Source: an uncultured cyanobacterium
Lineage (GTDB): Bacteria; Cyanobacteriota; Vampirovibrionia; Vampirovibrionales; JAGQHJ01
Direction: 5' to 3'
DNA: 57,842 nucleotides
Assembly (NCBI GenBank): GCA_937922745.1
Contig: CALAJO010000088.1
Coordinates: 1 to 57,842, forward strand
The notes beneath the pieces are model-generated. The model was not told the DNA's origin. It worked only from the letters and a program-made list of their open reading frames with translations, and ran no database searches. Numbering within the stretch: the first letter of the stretch is position 1; the number at the start of each line of letters is the position of its first letter. A program made the translations under genes and the position numbers. Shown here piece by piece: positions 36,824 through 44,847 of the stretch.

Positions 36824-37375
36824 ATGTCGGCAAAACGCAAACTTAAAAAATATGGTAACCGGCGAATCTATGACTTAACGGAGAAGCGCTACGTGACGCT
36901 GGATGAGGTGATTGAATTTATCCAGCAAGGGCAGGAAGTGGAGATTGTGGATGCAAAGACGGGGGAAGACCTGACCCATTGCGTGCTAACCCAGGTGATT
37001 ATGGATAACCAGAAGAAGACGGCAAACGGACTCTTCAATAGCAAAATGCTTCATCAGCTCATCCAGTACCAGGATCAGTCCGTCACGGAGTTTTTCCAGG
37101 GGTATCTGCCGAATATTCTTCAATCCTATATCGATTGGCAACGGATGGCCCAAAACCAGTTCTGGCAGTGGGCTCAGCTCGGCTTTTCGGCTAACCGATA
37201 CTCAAGGGAATTTTTTATGCCTGGCTTGGGGATGATGCCGCCGATGGGCCAAAACAAACAGGCCGAACCGGAGAGCGAACCGCCTTCAGCGGACGCGGCA
37301 GTGGAAATTGAGCAGCTGAAAGCCAGGATACGAGATTTGGAAAATCGCTTGAATAAATCCGCGGATGGCGATTAA
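36824..37375 (+). CDS. phaR: Polyhydroxyalkanoate synthesis regulator PhaR
   Basis: 183 residues from ATG 36824 (a GTG five codons earlier is also open; neither has a strong ribosome site). The N-terminal PHB/PHA accumulation regulator DNA-binding domain is clear (KKYGNRRIYDLTEKRYVTL, then VEIVDAKTGEDLT and HCVLTQVIMDNQ), followed by the PHB_acc segment (LFNSKMLHQLIQYQDQS) and a C-terminal coiled coil (AAVEIEQLKARIRDLENRLN). PhaR binds PHA granules and DNA and represses phasin genes when no polymer is present. First gene of phaR-phaE-phaC-phaJ. Confidence 0.93.
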   Translation: MSAKRKLKKYGNRRIYDLTEKRYVTLDEVIEFIQQGQEVEIVDAKTGEDLTHCVLTQVIMDNQKKTANGLFNSKMLHQLIQYQDQSVTEFFQGYLPNILQSYIDWQRMAQNQFWQWAQLGFSANRYSREFFMPGLGMMPPMGQNKQAEPESEPPSADAAVEIEQLKARIRDLENRLNKSADGD

Positions 37376-37410
37376 ATACACTTGTGCGTCTGCAAAAAAG
37401 GAGAGACAGT

Positions 37411-37983
37411 ATGGCCATGGATACACAGAAGGAAAACGGCACGCGAAACGAAGGGCAAAATAATGCCCGCGATATGTTTGAGACCTGGCAGGGATATTAC
37501 CAGCAATGGGCCGATGAGAGCATGGAAATGTTTAATAGGGGGATGGAAACCGCCCAAAAGATGAGCCCGTTTTTTCCCGGCCCGGAGATGGCTCGCGTTT
37601 GGATGGATAATTACAAGGAATTCATGGATCGTTTTGCCAGCGAAGGGATGGGATCGGCATCCTCCGGTGCGGATACTTACCGTAAGGCGTACGATGTTTG
37701 GCTGGATTACTGGACGAAGAATATGGAAGCCTTTATCCAAACACCGGAGTTTGCAGAGAAGAGCGGCCAGCACCTGGGCATGATGTCGGATATGAAACAG
37801 CGCTTCGGGGAGTTTATGGAGTCGTACTGGCATGCTATGCACCTGCCCAGCTCGCACGATATGCGCGAAATTTACCATAAACTTTACATTATCGAACGTA
37901 AGCTGGATGAAATGGATCGGCGTTTCCGGGAAGCAGAGACAGGAAGCGTTTCTGGTGCAGGTGCAAAAAAAACCAAAAATTAA
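37411..37983 (+). CDS. phaE: Class III PHA synthase subunit PhaE
   Basis: 190 residues, ATG with AAAGGAGA seven bases upstream. It is helical with ETWQGYYQQWADESMEMF, a middle AYDVWLDYWTKNMEAF segment and a C-terminal HKLYIIERKLDEMDRRFRE, matching the PhaE accessory subunit (PF09712-like), but it is much shorter than the ~360-residue Allochromatium form. PhaE activates the PhaC catalytic subunit at the granule surface. A TATAAT box overlaps its end and may give phaC extra transcription. Confidence 0.82.
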   Translation: MAMDTQKENGTRNEGQNNARDMFETWQGYYQQWADESMEMFNRGMETAQKMSPFFPGPEMARVWMDNYKEFMDRFASEGMGSASSGADTYRKAYDVWLDYWTKNMEAFIQTPEFAEKSGQHLGMMSDMKQRFGEFMESYWHAMHLPSSHDMREIYHKLYIIERKLDEMDRRFREAETGSVSGAGAKKTKN

Positions 37984-37992
37984 TGCTATAAT
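37984..37992 (+). promoter_or_regulatory. Extended -10 promoter for phaC
   Basis: TGCTATAAT, an exact extended -10 with full TATAAT (37987-37992) and no -35. A transcript would start near 37999, before both candidate phaC starts. Confidence 0.5.
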
Positions 37993-38054
37993 ATTGAAAG
38001 CAAGTAACTAATATGAGCAAATCAACACCCAACACAACGGAGGGGCCCAACAAC

Positions 38055-39182
38055 ATGAATGGAGCCTATGATTCCATGGTTGCACTGCAAAAGGATTTGA
38101 TGTCGGAACACATCAAGGCAATCCAGCGGTTTAAAAAAGGAATGGATATCCATCGGGAATGGGAGGCCAACATCGGCCAAACCCCGCACGATGTTGTCTA
38201 TGAAGAAGGCAAGGGCCGTCTGCTGCACTACAAGTCACAGGCGGAAACCACCTATCCCTATCCTTTGCTGATTGTGTTTTCCTTGATCAACCGATCCTAT
38301 ATCCTGGATTTGAAGCCCGGCAAAAGTATTGTGGAAAAAATGGTGCAGGCCGGCTTTGATGTTTACCTGATTGACTGGGGCATCCCCGGGCACGCAGACC
38401 AGTTTTTAACCCTGGATGACTACGTGAATCGGTATATGTATCGCATGGTGGAATATATCAAGGAACATGCGGAAGTCGATCAGGTTTCCATCCTGGGTTA
38501 CTGCATGGGCGGCACTATGGCGGCCATGTACGCCTCGCTCTATCCGGAATCCGTTAAAAACCTGTTGCTGATGGCCGCCCCCATGGACTTTACCAGCAAG
38601 GAAGGCTTGTTGAACCAGTGGGCCGATAAACGGCACTTCGATGTGGACAAGCTCGTTAAGGCCATGGGCAATATTCCGCCGTGGTTCCTACAGTCTTCCT
38701 TTACTATGCTTAAGCCGATGCAGAACATGGTGGATAAGTACGTCAAATTCTACGAAAAAATCGAGGATAAGCAGTTTGTCGATGACTTCCTGACGCTGGA
38801 GTACTGGCTGAACGATAACATCCCGCTCGCCGGCCAGGTGTATCGTCAGTTTGTCCGCGATTGCTTCCACGATAACCTGCTAATCCAGAACAAAATGCGG
38901 ATTGGCCGGCACAAGGTTGATTTAAGCAACATTACCTGCCCGGTTCTCACCATTGTAGCCGAGCAGGATCATCTGGTGCCGCCGGAGTCCAGCACACCTG
39001 TCAACCAGGTGGTCGGCAGTCGAGATACCGAAGTCATCAGCTTCCCATCCGGGCACATTGGTCTCTCTGTATCCGGCAGGGCAATGAAAGCCCTATGGCC
39101 GCAGGTGGCGGACTGGCTGGCAAAGCGCTCCAGCGACGGCAAGGTATCCCCATTGGGAAAAAAAGAAAAAACTGAAGGTTAG
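38055..39182 (+). CDS. phaC: Class III poly(3-hydroxyalkanoate) synthase catalytic subunit PhaC
   Basis: 375 residues from ATG 38055; an ATG 14 codons earlier (38013) is in frame, but 38055 has GGAGGGG ahead of it and gives the usual class III N-terminus. The lipase-like box GYCMGGT holds the nucleophile Cys (C150); the partner Asp is in EQDHLVPP and the His in SGHIGLSVSG. VYLIDWGIPGHADQFLTLDDY is the family's hallmark. It polymerises (R)-3-hydroxyacyl-CoA. Together with PhaE it forms the two-subunit synthase seen in purple sulfur bacteria and cyanobacteria. Confidence 0.94.
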   Translation: MNGAYDSMVALQKDLMSEHIKAIQRFKKGMDIHREWEANIGQTPHDVVYEEGKGRLLHYKSQAETTYPYPLLIVFSLINRSYILDLKPGKSIVEKMVQAGFDVYLIDWGIPGHADQFLTLDDYVNRYMYRMVEYIKEHAEVDQVSILGYCMGGTMAAMYASLYPESVKNLLLMAAPMDFTSKEGLLNQWADKRHFDVDKLVKAMGNIPPWFLQSSFTMLKPMQNMVDKYVKFYEKIEDKQFVDDFLTLEYWLNDNIPLAGQVYRQFVRDCFHDNLLIQNKMRIGRHKVDLSNITCPVLTIVAEQDHLVPPESSTPVNQVVGSRDTEVISFPSGHIGLSVSGRAMKALWPQVADWLAKRSSDGKVSPLGKKEKTEG

Positions 39183-39236
39183 GAACAAATTCGCCGAGAT
39201 AGTTGGAACTGGTAAACAAGGTAGGGAGTATATCGT

Positions 39237-39743
39237 ATGAATCAGGTGCAAACCCAGCAAGTTTCGCATGAGTCGATGACGGGCGGCGTAGTACCGCTTA
39301 ACCGGATGCGTCCGATGGTGAAGGAGGCCGGCGACCAGGCCAGCAACACCGTGACCATTACCGAACAGATGGTTAAAATCTATGCCGCCTTGGTGAACGA
39401 TGAAAACCCCATTCACGTGGATCCGGAAACGGGAAGGCAAAGCATCTTCGGGACGAATATCGCCCACGGCATGCTGGTGGGCAGTTTGTTCGGCCCCATC
39501 ATCGTCAACCAGCTTATTGGGCCAGGCGTTTTGTATCGTAAACAAACGCTGGAGTTTGACGCGCCCGTCCCCATCGGCGAAGCCGTAACGGCGACCGTCA
39601 CGGTTCAGGAAGCCAAGCACAAGCCGGATAAGGATGTGTATGTCCTTCAGACAGAATGTTTTCTGCCTAGCGGCCAGCGCGTTATTAACGGCGAAGCCGT
39701 GATTATTGCGCTGAAAGAAGGCCTTGCCAAACAGGAAGCCTAG
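39237..39743 (+). CDS. phaJ: MaoC-like (R)-enoyl-CoA hydratase
   Basis: 168 residues with a MaoC hot-dog fold: the hydratase motif is NDENPIHVDPETGRQSIFGTNIAHGMLVGSLF split over residues ~58-90, with catalytic Asp and His as in PhaJ. It would turn trans-enoyl-CoA from fatty acid oxidation into (R)-3-hydroxyacyl-CoA, the substrate of PhaC. GTAGGGAG lies eight bases before the ATG. Last gene of the pha cluster; a hairpin and an intrinsic terminator follow. Confidence 0.85.
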   Translation: MNQVQTQQVSHESMTGGVVPLNRMRPMVKEAGDQASNTVTITEQMVKIYAALVNDENPIHVDPETGRQSIFGTNIAHGMLVGSLFGPIIVNQLIGPGVLYRKQTLEFDAPVPIGEAVTATVTVQEAKHKPDKDVYVLQTECFLPSGQRVINGEAVIIALKEGLAKQEA

Positions 39744-39765
39744 GCAAAATACCCGCCAACAAAGT

Positions 39766-39791
39766 TAGGCGTTTTGAATTCAAGACGCCTA
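39766..39791 (+). terminator. Imperfect palindrome after phaJ
   Basis: TAGGCGTTTTGAA (39766-39778) pairs with TTCAAGACGCCTA (39779-39791) apart from a G-T wobble, leaving almost no loop. A second AAAAAAG/CTTTTTT dyad lies at about 39805-39826. Probably end-of-operon structures. Confidence 0.5.
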
Positions 39792-39875
39792 GCTTACTGT
39801 TATAAAAAAGTTATTAAGCTTTTTTGACGCGCGTCGTAATGGATGACACAATACAATTATCCAATTTACTTATAT

Positions 39876-39903
39876 GCCTGACATTAACGGTCGGGCTTTT
39901 TTT
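39876..39903 (+). terminator. Rho-independent terminator
   Basis: Stem GCCTGAC (39876-39882) and GTCGGGC (39890-39896), one G-T pair, 7-base loop, followed by seven T residues. It closes the pha cluster and lies before the glycosyltransferase gene. Confidence 0.8.
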
Positions 39904-39978
39904 ATGCCGGTTTCACCTTGGCTCTCCTCTGTCGGATGGATTTCCTCTTCGCACCCATCCGGACAAACCCTCTTGCAA

Positions 39979-39987
39979 TGCTATGAT
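39979..39987 (+). promoter_or_regulatory. Extended -10 promoter for glycosyltransferase gene
   Basis: TGCTATGAT without a -35, sharing 15 bases (ATGCTATGATGGGCA) with the element near 15729. A start near 39994 would lie just upstream of the ATG at 40015 and downstream of the terminator at 39876-39903, which supports both calls. Confidence 0.5.
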
Positions 39988-40014
39988 GGGCATAACAAAC
40001 TCGGATTTCGATCG

Positions 40015-41241
40015 ATGTCATCTCCCGTCGTAAACCTGCCGAAACCGGCCTCGAATCCCGCCACAACCCATCCACGGGTACTCATGGTTTCGTACTTGAT
40101 ACCGCCCTATACCTTTGCGGGTGCCGGGAATCAGGCCATGCTGCTGAGTCGCACGCTCATCCGTTCCGGCTGCCCGGTTTCCCTGGTAACCAGTGGCGGG
40201 CAAAAACTGTTTGAACGGGTTGAGCTGGAGACGGTGCCGGTTTACCGCCTTAAAGGCAGCCGCAACAAATATTTAAATCTCTTGCTGTTTTATCTGATGA
40301 GCATCCTGTGGTGGATGGGAAATGCCCATCGGTTTGATGTCTTACACATCCATGCCTGCACCCACCTTACCACGCTGATCTGGTTTCCGCTGGCAAAGCT
40401 GTTTAACAAAAAATGCCTTCTCAAAATCACCTGCCCCGGCATTGATGACCTGTCCGCCATCCGGCATTATCCCGGGATTGGCCCCTTGGCCTTCCAGTTT
40501 GCAAAGCTGGGGGATGGCTTCCTCGCATTAACGCCGGATATTGCCGATGATACGCAACACAACATCCCGGACGCCCGCATTTACCGCATTAATAACGGCT
40601 ACGATCCCAAACTGTTTTACCCGGTTACAAACCAGGAAAAGAAACTGCTGCGTAAAAACCTGGGCCTACCGGATTCAGGCCCTTTGCTTATCTACACCGG
40701 CGGCATTAACCCGCGCAAGGACCCGATGTTTTTGATTGAAGGCTTTGCCAAGGTAAAGGCGGCCCATCCCGACGCGCATTTTTGCCTGATTGGGCCCAAC
40801 AAATCCAAGTTTAAAGGGTACGGGCAACAAGTAGATGAACGCATTGAGGCCCTCGGCCTGAGCAATGCCATTACGTTGACAGGCGAAAAGAGCTATACCG
40901 AAATCCCGAAATACGTGCAGGCCGGTGATATTTTTGTGTTTGCCTCCACCCAGGATTCCCTGCCTTCCTCCCTGATTGAAGCGGCTGCATGTGGTTTGCA
41001 TGTTGTGGTGACAGAACTCCAGGGCACCACGGAGTGCCTGTTTGAAGGGATTGAGCGCGTAGATATCATTCCCAAGGACGTGGATACATTTGCGGAAAAG
41101 ATTCATCAGGCCATCCTGGGATTATCGCAGGATGGGCAACATCCCGGGACGGTTCGCGATGCGGTGACCCAACGCTACAATATGGATCACATTGCCCAGG
41201 ATTACCTGACGCGGATTTATCCTGCCTTATTGGGCTCCTGA
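40015..41241 (+). CDS. Glycosyltransferase family 4 (GT-B fold)
   Basis: 408 residues from ATG 40015. The open frame extends upstream through a terminator and promoter, so the longer version is rejected. N-terminal domain LMVSYLIPPYTFAGAGNQAML; C-terminal GT4 nucleotide-sugar domain LIYTGGINPRKDPMFLIEGF and SLPSSLIEAAACGLHVVVTE, with the acidic E-x7-E-like residues. It would add a sugar to a lipid-linked oligosaccharide on the cytoplasmic side. First plus-strand gene of the polysaccharide cluster. Confidence 0.88.
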   Translation: MSSPVVNLPKPASNPATTHPRVLMVSYLIPPYTFAGAGNQAMLLSRTLIRSGCPVSLVTSGGQKLFERVELETVPVYRLKGSRNKYLNLLLFYLMSILWWMGNAHRFDVLHIHACTHLTTLIWFPLAKLFNKKCLLKITCPGIDDLSAIRHYPGIGPLAFQFAKLGDGFLALTPDIADDTQHNIPDARIYRINNGYDPKLFYPVTNQEKKLLRKNLGLPDSGPLLIYTGGINPRKDPMFLIEGFAKVKAAHPDAHFCLIGPNKSKFKGYGQQVDERIEALGLSNAITLTGEKSYTEIPKYVQAGDIFVFASTQDSLPSSLIEAAACGLHVVVTELQGTTECLFEGIERVDIIPKDVDTFAEKIHQAILGLSQDGQHPGTVRDAVTQRYNMDHIAQDYLTRIYPALLGS

Positions 41242-41292
41242 ATGTTCTGGATGATACATTATCCATCGGATAGCAGGGCAGCTTCTATCGCC

Positions 41293-41298
41293 TATAAT
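41293..41298 (+). promoter_or_regulatory. TATAAT box before FkbM gene
   Basis: Perfect TATAAT 35 bases before the ATG at 41328. No good -35 is seen, so it is a weak call. Confidence 0.3.
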
Positions 41299-41327
41299 CA
41301 GGGTGATTCCCTAATGTGGTAACGTGT

Positions 41328-42260
41328 ATGCCTGTCCTTTCCAAACCGCAAAGCCCAGCCGGGCAGATGGACGAAGCCAATCCCGCGCAATTCTCCGGCA
41401 AATCCAACCTGCTATTCGGCGTTATCCGCTTTTTTGCCAAGCTGCTGAAAAAGCTGCGCCTGTACGGACTGTTTTTTAGACTTTTGCACCAACTGAACCT
41501 TTACAGCCCGGTTTTCTACCTGATTGAAGACATCCAGTTTGAGACGGCCAAGCGCAAAAAGGAGCAAGCCCGCCTGATTTCCTTTTACAGGCAATTTGTG
41601 CAGCCCGGAGACACCTGTTTCGATATCGGGGCAAACCTGGGTACCCGTGTGGCCGCTTTCCGCGCCTTGCAGGCCAACGTCATCGCAGTTGAGCCGCAGC
41701 AGTTTTGCATGGCTTACCTGCAGCGCAAATATCGCAGCCAGGAGGGTGTGGTGCTGGTGCAAAAAGCCCTTGCGGAGCGCGAAGGCACCATGGAGATGTT
41801 AATTGCCAACGAACATCGGTATTCCTCACTTTCCCCGGATTATGTGAATTATTGGGAAAGCCACTCCCCGGACTCCGTAGCAAAGCGCTGGGAGCGGACT
41901 CAAACCGTGGAAGTGACCACGCTGGACAAGCTGATTGAAGCTTATGGCCAACCCCGCTTCTGTAAAATTGATGTGGAAGGGTTTGAAGAGGAAGTGCTTA
42001 AGGGGCTGACACAGCCGATTGATGTCATTTCCTTTGAATATCATTCGTTCCGGCACCAGCAGGCGCTGGATTGTGTGGATAAAATCCTTGCCCTGGACCC
42101 CAATTACACCTTCAACTACTCCGAAGGCAACACCATGCAGTGGGGCCTGTCGCAATGGGTTGACGGCGCACGCATCAAGGATGTGATTACGGCCGAGCTT
42201 TCCCACAAAAAGCGCGCCGGGGACATTTACGCCTGCCGCCCAGCCAGCTCATCCATCTAG
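41328..42260 (+). CDS. FkbM-family SAM-dependent methyltransferase
   Basis: 310 residues from ATG 41328; a GTG four codons earlier is also open. The SAM-binding motif is PGDTCFDIGANLGTRVAAF, followed by VIAVEPQQ and TLDKLIEAYGQPRFCKIDVEG, the FkbM signature. Members O-methylate sugars or polyketides. In a polysaccharide locus it probably methylates a sugar of the repeat unit or caps the chain. The N-terminal ~85 residues are helical and not typical of the family. Confidence 0.88.
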   Translation: MPVLSKPQSPAGQMDEANPAQFSGKSNLLFGVIRFFAKLLKKLRLYGLFFRLLHQLNLYSPVFYLIEDIQFETAKRKKEQARLISFYRQFVQPGDTCFDIGANLGTRVAAFRALQANVIAVEPQQFCMAYLQRKYRSQEGVVLVQKALAEREGTMEMLIANEHRYSSLSPDYVNYWESHSPDSVAKRWERTQTVEVTTLDKLIEAYGQPRFCKIDVEGFEEEVLKGLTQPIDVISFEYHSFRHQQALDCVDKILALDPNYTFNYSEGNTMQWGLSQWVDGARIKDVITAELSHKKRAGDIYACRPASSSI

Positions 42261-42296
42261 ACGGTTTTTTCCAAAAGCGAAAATAAACAGACCCAC

Positions 42297-42321
42297 AACC
42301 CAATTTTTATCATATTGGGTT
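42297..42321 (+). terminator. Hairpin terminator after FkbM gene
   Basis: AACCCAAT (42297-42304) pairs with ATTGGGTT (42314-42321) around a 9-base loop, followed by a short T-rich stretch. AT-rich but perfect stem. Confidence 0.55.
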
Positions 42322-42393
42322 TTATCGCTCCAGGAGACACTCTTGGCAGGGCTTTGGATAATTAACCCTTTATCATTTTAGATATAATTATTA

Positions 42394-42399
42394 TATAAT
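42394..42399 (+). promoter_or_regulatory. TATAAT box before sugar transferase gene
   Basis: TATAAT inside a strongly AT-rich stretch downstream of a terminator. The -35 is poor. If used, the sugar transferase transcript has a leader of about 185 bases. Confidence 0.35.
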
Positions 42400-42590
42400 T
42401 TAGAAATCCAAGATACTGATGGTTCCTCTATTTAGCGGAGATTACGAAAAAGGTAGCTGAAAAACAGGGGTAATAATAAATCGCCCAAGCTCCTTAACGC
42501 TTGGCTTTCCACCGTTTCGCAAGGGTTTTCAAGTTTAATTGATATTTCTCGATATTTAAAGCAAGGTCAAAACTTGTAGAGGTATCGAAA

Positions 42591-43346
42591 ATGAAAGCAT
42601 TTACCAGCCAGCTTCAGAAAACGCCTCCAGTTCAGCTTTACCTGGTTAAAAGACCTGAGCCGGCCACGCGCTACCAGATTAATGATGCCTATAAACGCGC
42701 CTTTGATGTGATTGGCGCAACGTTTTTATTATTATTTTTTATGCCGCTCATGCTGCTGGTTACGCTCTTAATCAAGCTTACCATGCCGGGCCCCATCTTT
42801 TTTAAGCAGGAGCGGGTCACGCAAAACGAGCGCAAATTTGATATTCTGAAGTTTCGCACCATGGTGGTGGATGCCGAGGCAAAGACCGGCCCTACATGGG
42901 TTCGCAAGAATGACAACCGCGTCACCCCGCTCGGCAGAATCCTGCGCGCAACCCACATGGATGAAGTACCCCAGCTTTTAAATGTCCTGGCCGGGGATAT
43001 GTCCCTTGTCGGCCCTCGCCCAGAGCGCCCGATTTTCGTGGAGCAGTTTAAATCTCAGGGAATTGCCCGCTACGCCGACCGGCACTTGGCAAAAACGGGG
43101 ATTGCGGGTTATGCCCAACTCCGCTGCCCTCACCCCACCATGAAGGATATCGAGGACAAGACCGAAGCCGATCTGTGGTACATCGAAAACTGGACCCCCT
43201 GGCTGGATCTGAAAATTATTGGCGGCACCTATTTCTATGTGCAAGATAGTATTGTAAACGGCCTGAAGCGCCATTTCTCCAAACCAGCCCCAACGGTGCT
43301 GGCCGAGGCAACCAACCTCGCCATTATCAAACCGTTTGAGGCTTAA
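42591..43346 (+). CDS. Undecaprenyl-phosphate sugar phosphotransferase (short WcaJ-like initiating transferase)
   Basis: 251 residues with the bacterial sugar transferase domain only: re-entrant membrane helix FDVIGATFLLLFFMPLMLLVTLLI, then GPIFFKQERVTQNERKF, KFRTMVVDAE and DEVPQLLNVLAGDMSLVGPRPE. It transfers sugar-1-phosphate to undecaprenyl phosphate and starts repeat-unit assembly. The multi-span N-terminal half of full WbaP-type proteins is absent, which is normal for the short class. GAGG lies nine bases before the ATG. Confidence 0.93.
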   Translation: MKAFTSQLQKTPPVQLYLVKRPEPATRYQINDAYKRAFDVIGATFLLLFFMPLMLLVTLLIKLTMPGPIFFKQERVTQNERKFDILKFRTMVVDAEAKTGPTWVRKNDNRVTPLGRILRATHMDEVPQLLNVLAGDMSLVGPRPERPIFVEQFKSQGIARYADRHLAKTGIAGYAQLRCPHPTMKDIEDKTEADLWYIENWTPWLDLKIIGGTYFYVQDSIVNGLKRHFSKPAPTVLAEATNLAIIKPFEA

Positions 43347-43396
43347 CCGCCAGGTAATCGCCCGGCTGCCAATCCACCCGATTCTTAATCCGACCG

Positions 43397-43402
43397 TATA
43401 AT
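43397..43402 (+). promoter_or_regulatory. TATAAT box before flippase gene
   Basis: Perfect TATAAT 87 bases before the flippase ATG, with no convincing -35. Confidence 0.3.
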
Positions 43403-43488
43403 GGAACAATGACAGTCGGGCCTGTCACCGGCAGCCACTAACAATCTACAAATGCCGTTGTGACAGGGGTGGATAACTGAAACCGGAT

Positions 43489-44847
43489 ATGCCTTCTTCT
43501 CCTATTAATGCCATTTCCCATCGCCTGCCGGACATAGTGAAACGGCTGAGGGCCTACGTGACACTCTCCGGGTTACGCCTGCTGGATGCCGGCATCGGGG
43601 TAATCAAGGACATTCTGCTAACCCGTTCTTTTGGCCTAGGAGCTTTCCTGGACGCTTATTTTATCGTCATCGGCATCCTGGATATTTTTAGCGGCTATTT
43701 CCAAATGATGGGGTATTCCATCCTCACCCCGGTTTACAATGATATTGCAACGGAAAACCCGGATCCGGATGAGGTTGAAGCCCGGCAGAACCGCTGGATA
43801 ACGGTTTTCCTCAACAATGTGTTGCTTAGCATGGTGGTATTCGCCGCGGCAACCTGCCTGCTGCACCTTCCCATCGGCAAGCTGATTGCGCCCAAATTGA
43901 TGGCCCAGCATCAGCAAACACTCTCCACCCTGATTATGATAGTGCTTCCCATCAGCATGATTTTCCAGGGATCTTACGCGCTGCGCGTCATTCTCATCCA
44001 GAAAAAGCGGTTCGCAGGGTTTCATCTGCCCGGCATTCTCAGCACACTGGTGTTTATCCTGCTGTTTGTGGTTCTGTACCCCTCGCAGGGGTTTTACGCG
44101 GTGATGTGGGCCATGCCCCTGTCGTATGGGTTCCAGTTTTTGTATTACTGGGCACTGCTGGGAATCGATTGGCAGCCAATCTGGCGACATGAAGCGTGGT
44201 CAAAGGTATCCAAACTCATCGGGCCAAACCTGCTGAACTGGTTTTTTCTTTATATGGTGGTGCCGGTGGATAACTATTTCCTGGGTTACCTGCCTTCCGG
44301 GGAGCTAAGCGCCTATCGCTTCGCCTTTAAGATGATTACCGTGCTGAGTGCGCTTACGGTGTTTAACCTACAGATGACCCGTGTGCCGCTGGTGATGACC
44401 GCTGGCAGCCAGAAAGACTGGCCGACGATGAAAGCCTTGATTTTAAAAGGCATTTGGGAAAGCGTGCTGTTTAGCCTGCCTATTTGGGTTGGGCTGTACC
44501 TGCTGGGCCCGGTGCTTATCCAAGTCCTGTTTCAGCGAGATGCCTTTACGGCACAGGATACCGAACTGGTCGCTTACTGCCTGCGCATCCTGATGTTCAG
44601 CCTGCCGTTCATCGGCAGCTTCATGATCCTTTCCCGCTGTTTTGAAAGTTTATACCTGCTGCGGCCATATGCGCTCATCAGCGGCATTGCCCTAATCCTG
44701 CGGATTGGGATGGATGCCGTGGGGTTAAAATATTTCGGCCTGGCCGGCGTGGCATGGATGTCCATCAGCCAGTCCTATCTGATGCTGTTTATTTTGCTAG
44801 CCTATTTACACTGGCGAATGAACCGCCAGCCCAAAGCGGCGTTATGA
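43489..44847 (+). CDS. MviN/MurJ-like lipid-linked oligosaccharide flippase
   Basis: 452 residues with about 12-14 hydrophobic helices. The N-terminal half has LLTRSFGLGAFLDAYFIV and a YSILTPVYNDI segment, the pattern of MurJ/MviN proteins of the MOP superfamily. In this locus it probably moves the undecaprenyl-linked polysaccharide unit across the inner membrane (Wzx role); a true lipid II flippase is the other possibility. ATG start without a strong ribosome site. Its end overlaps the convergent GT4 gene by six bases. Confidence 0.85.
   Translation: MPSSPINAISHRLPDIVKRLRAYVTLSGLRLLDAGIGVIKDILLTRSFGLGAFLDAYFIVIGILDIFSGYFQMMGYSILTPVYNDIATENPDPDEVEARQNRWITVFLNNVLLSMVVFAAATCLLHLPIGKLIAPKLMAQHQQTLSTLIMIVLPISMIFQGSYALRVILIQKKRFAGFHLPGILSTLVFILLFVVLYPSQGFYAVMWAMPLSYGFQFLYYWALLGIDWQPIWRHEAWSKVSKLIGPNLLNWFFLYMVVPVDNYFLGYLPSGELSAYRFAFKMITVLSALTVFNLQMTRVPLVMTAGSQKDWPTMKALILKGIWESVLFSLPIWVGLYLLGPVLIQVLFQRDAFTAQDTELVAYCLRILMFSLPFIGSFMILSRCFESLYLLRPYALISGIALILRIGMDAVGLKYFGLAGVAWMSISQSYLMLFILLAYLHWRMNRQPKAAL

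Larger units (their letters stand above)
42261..42590. other. Terminator and long leader before sugar transferase
   Basis: 330 bases with no gene. A hairpin at 42297-42321 ends the FkbM transcript, AT-rich sequence with TATAAT at 42394-42399 follows, then a possible leader of about 190 bases holding another hairpin (42485-42504). Confidence 0.5.

Noticed and set aside
39874-40014. Upstream extension of the first glycosyltransferase
   Set aside because: The extension contains an intrinsic terminator and the likely promoter, so it is not translated.
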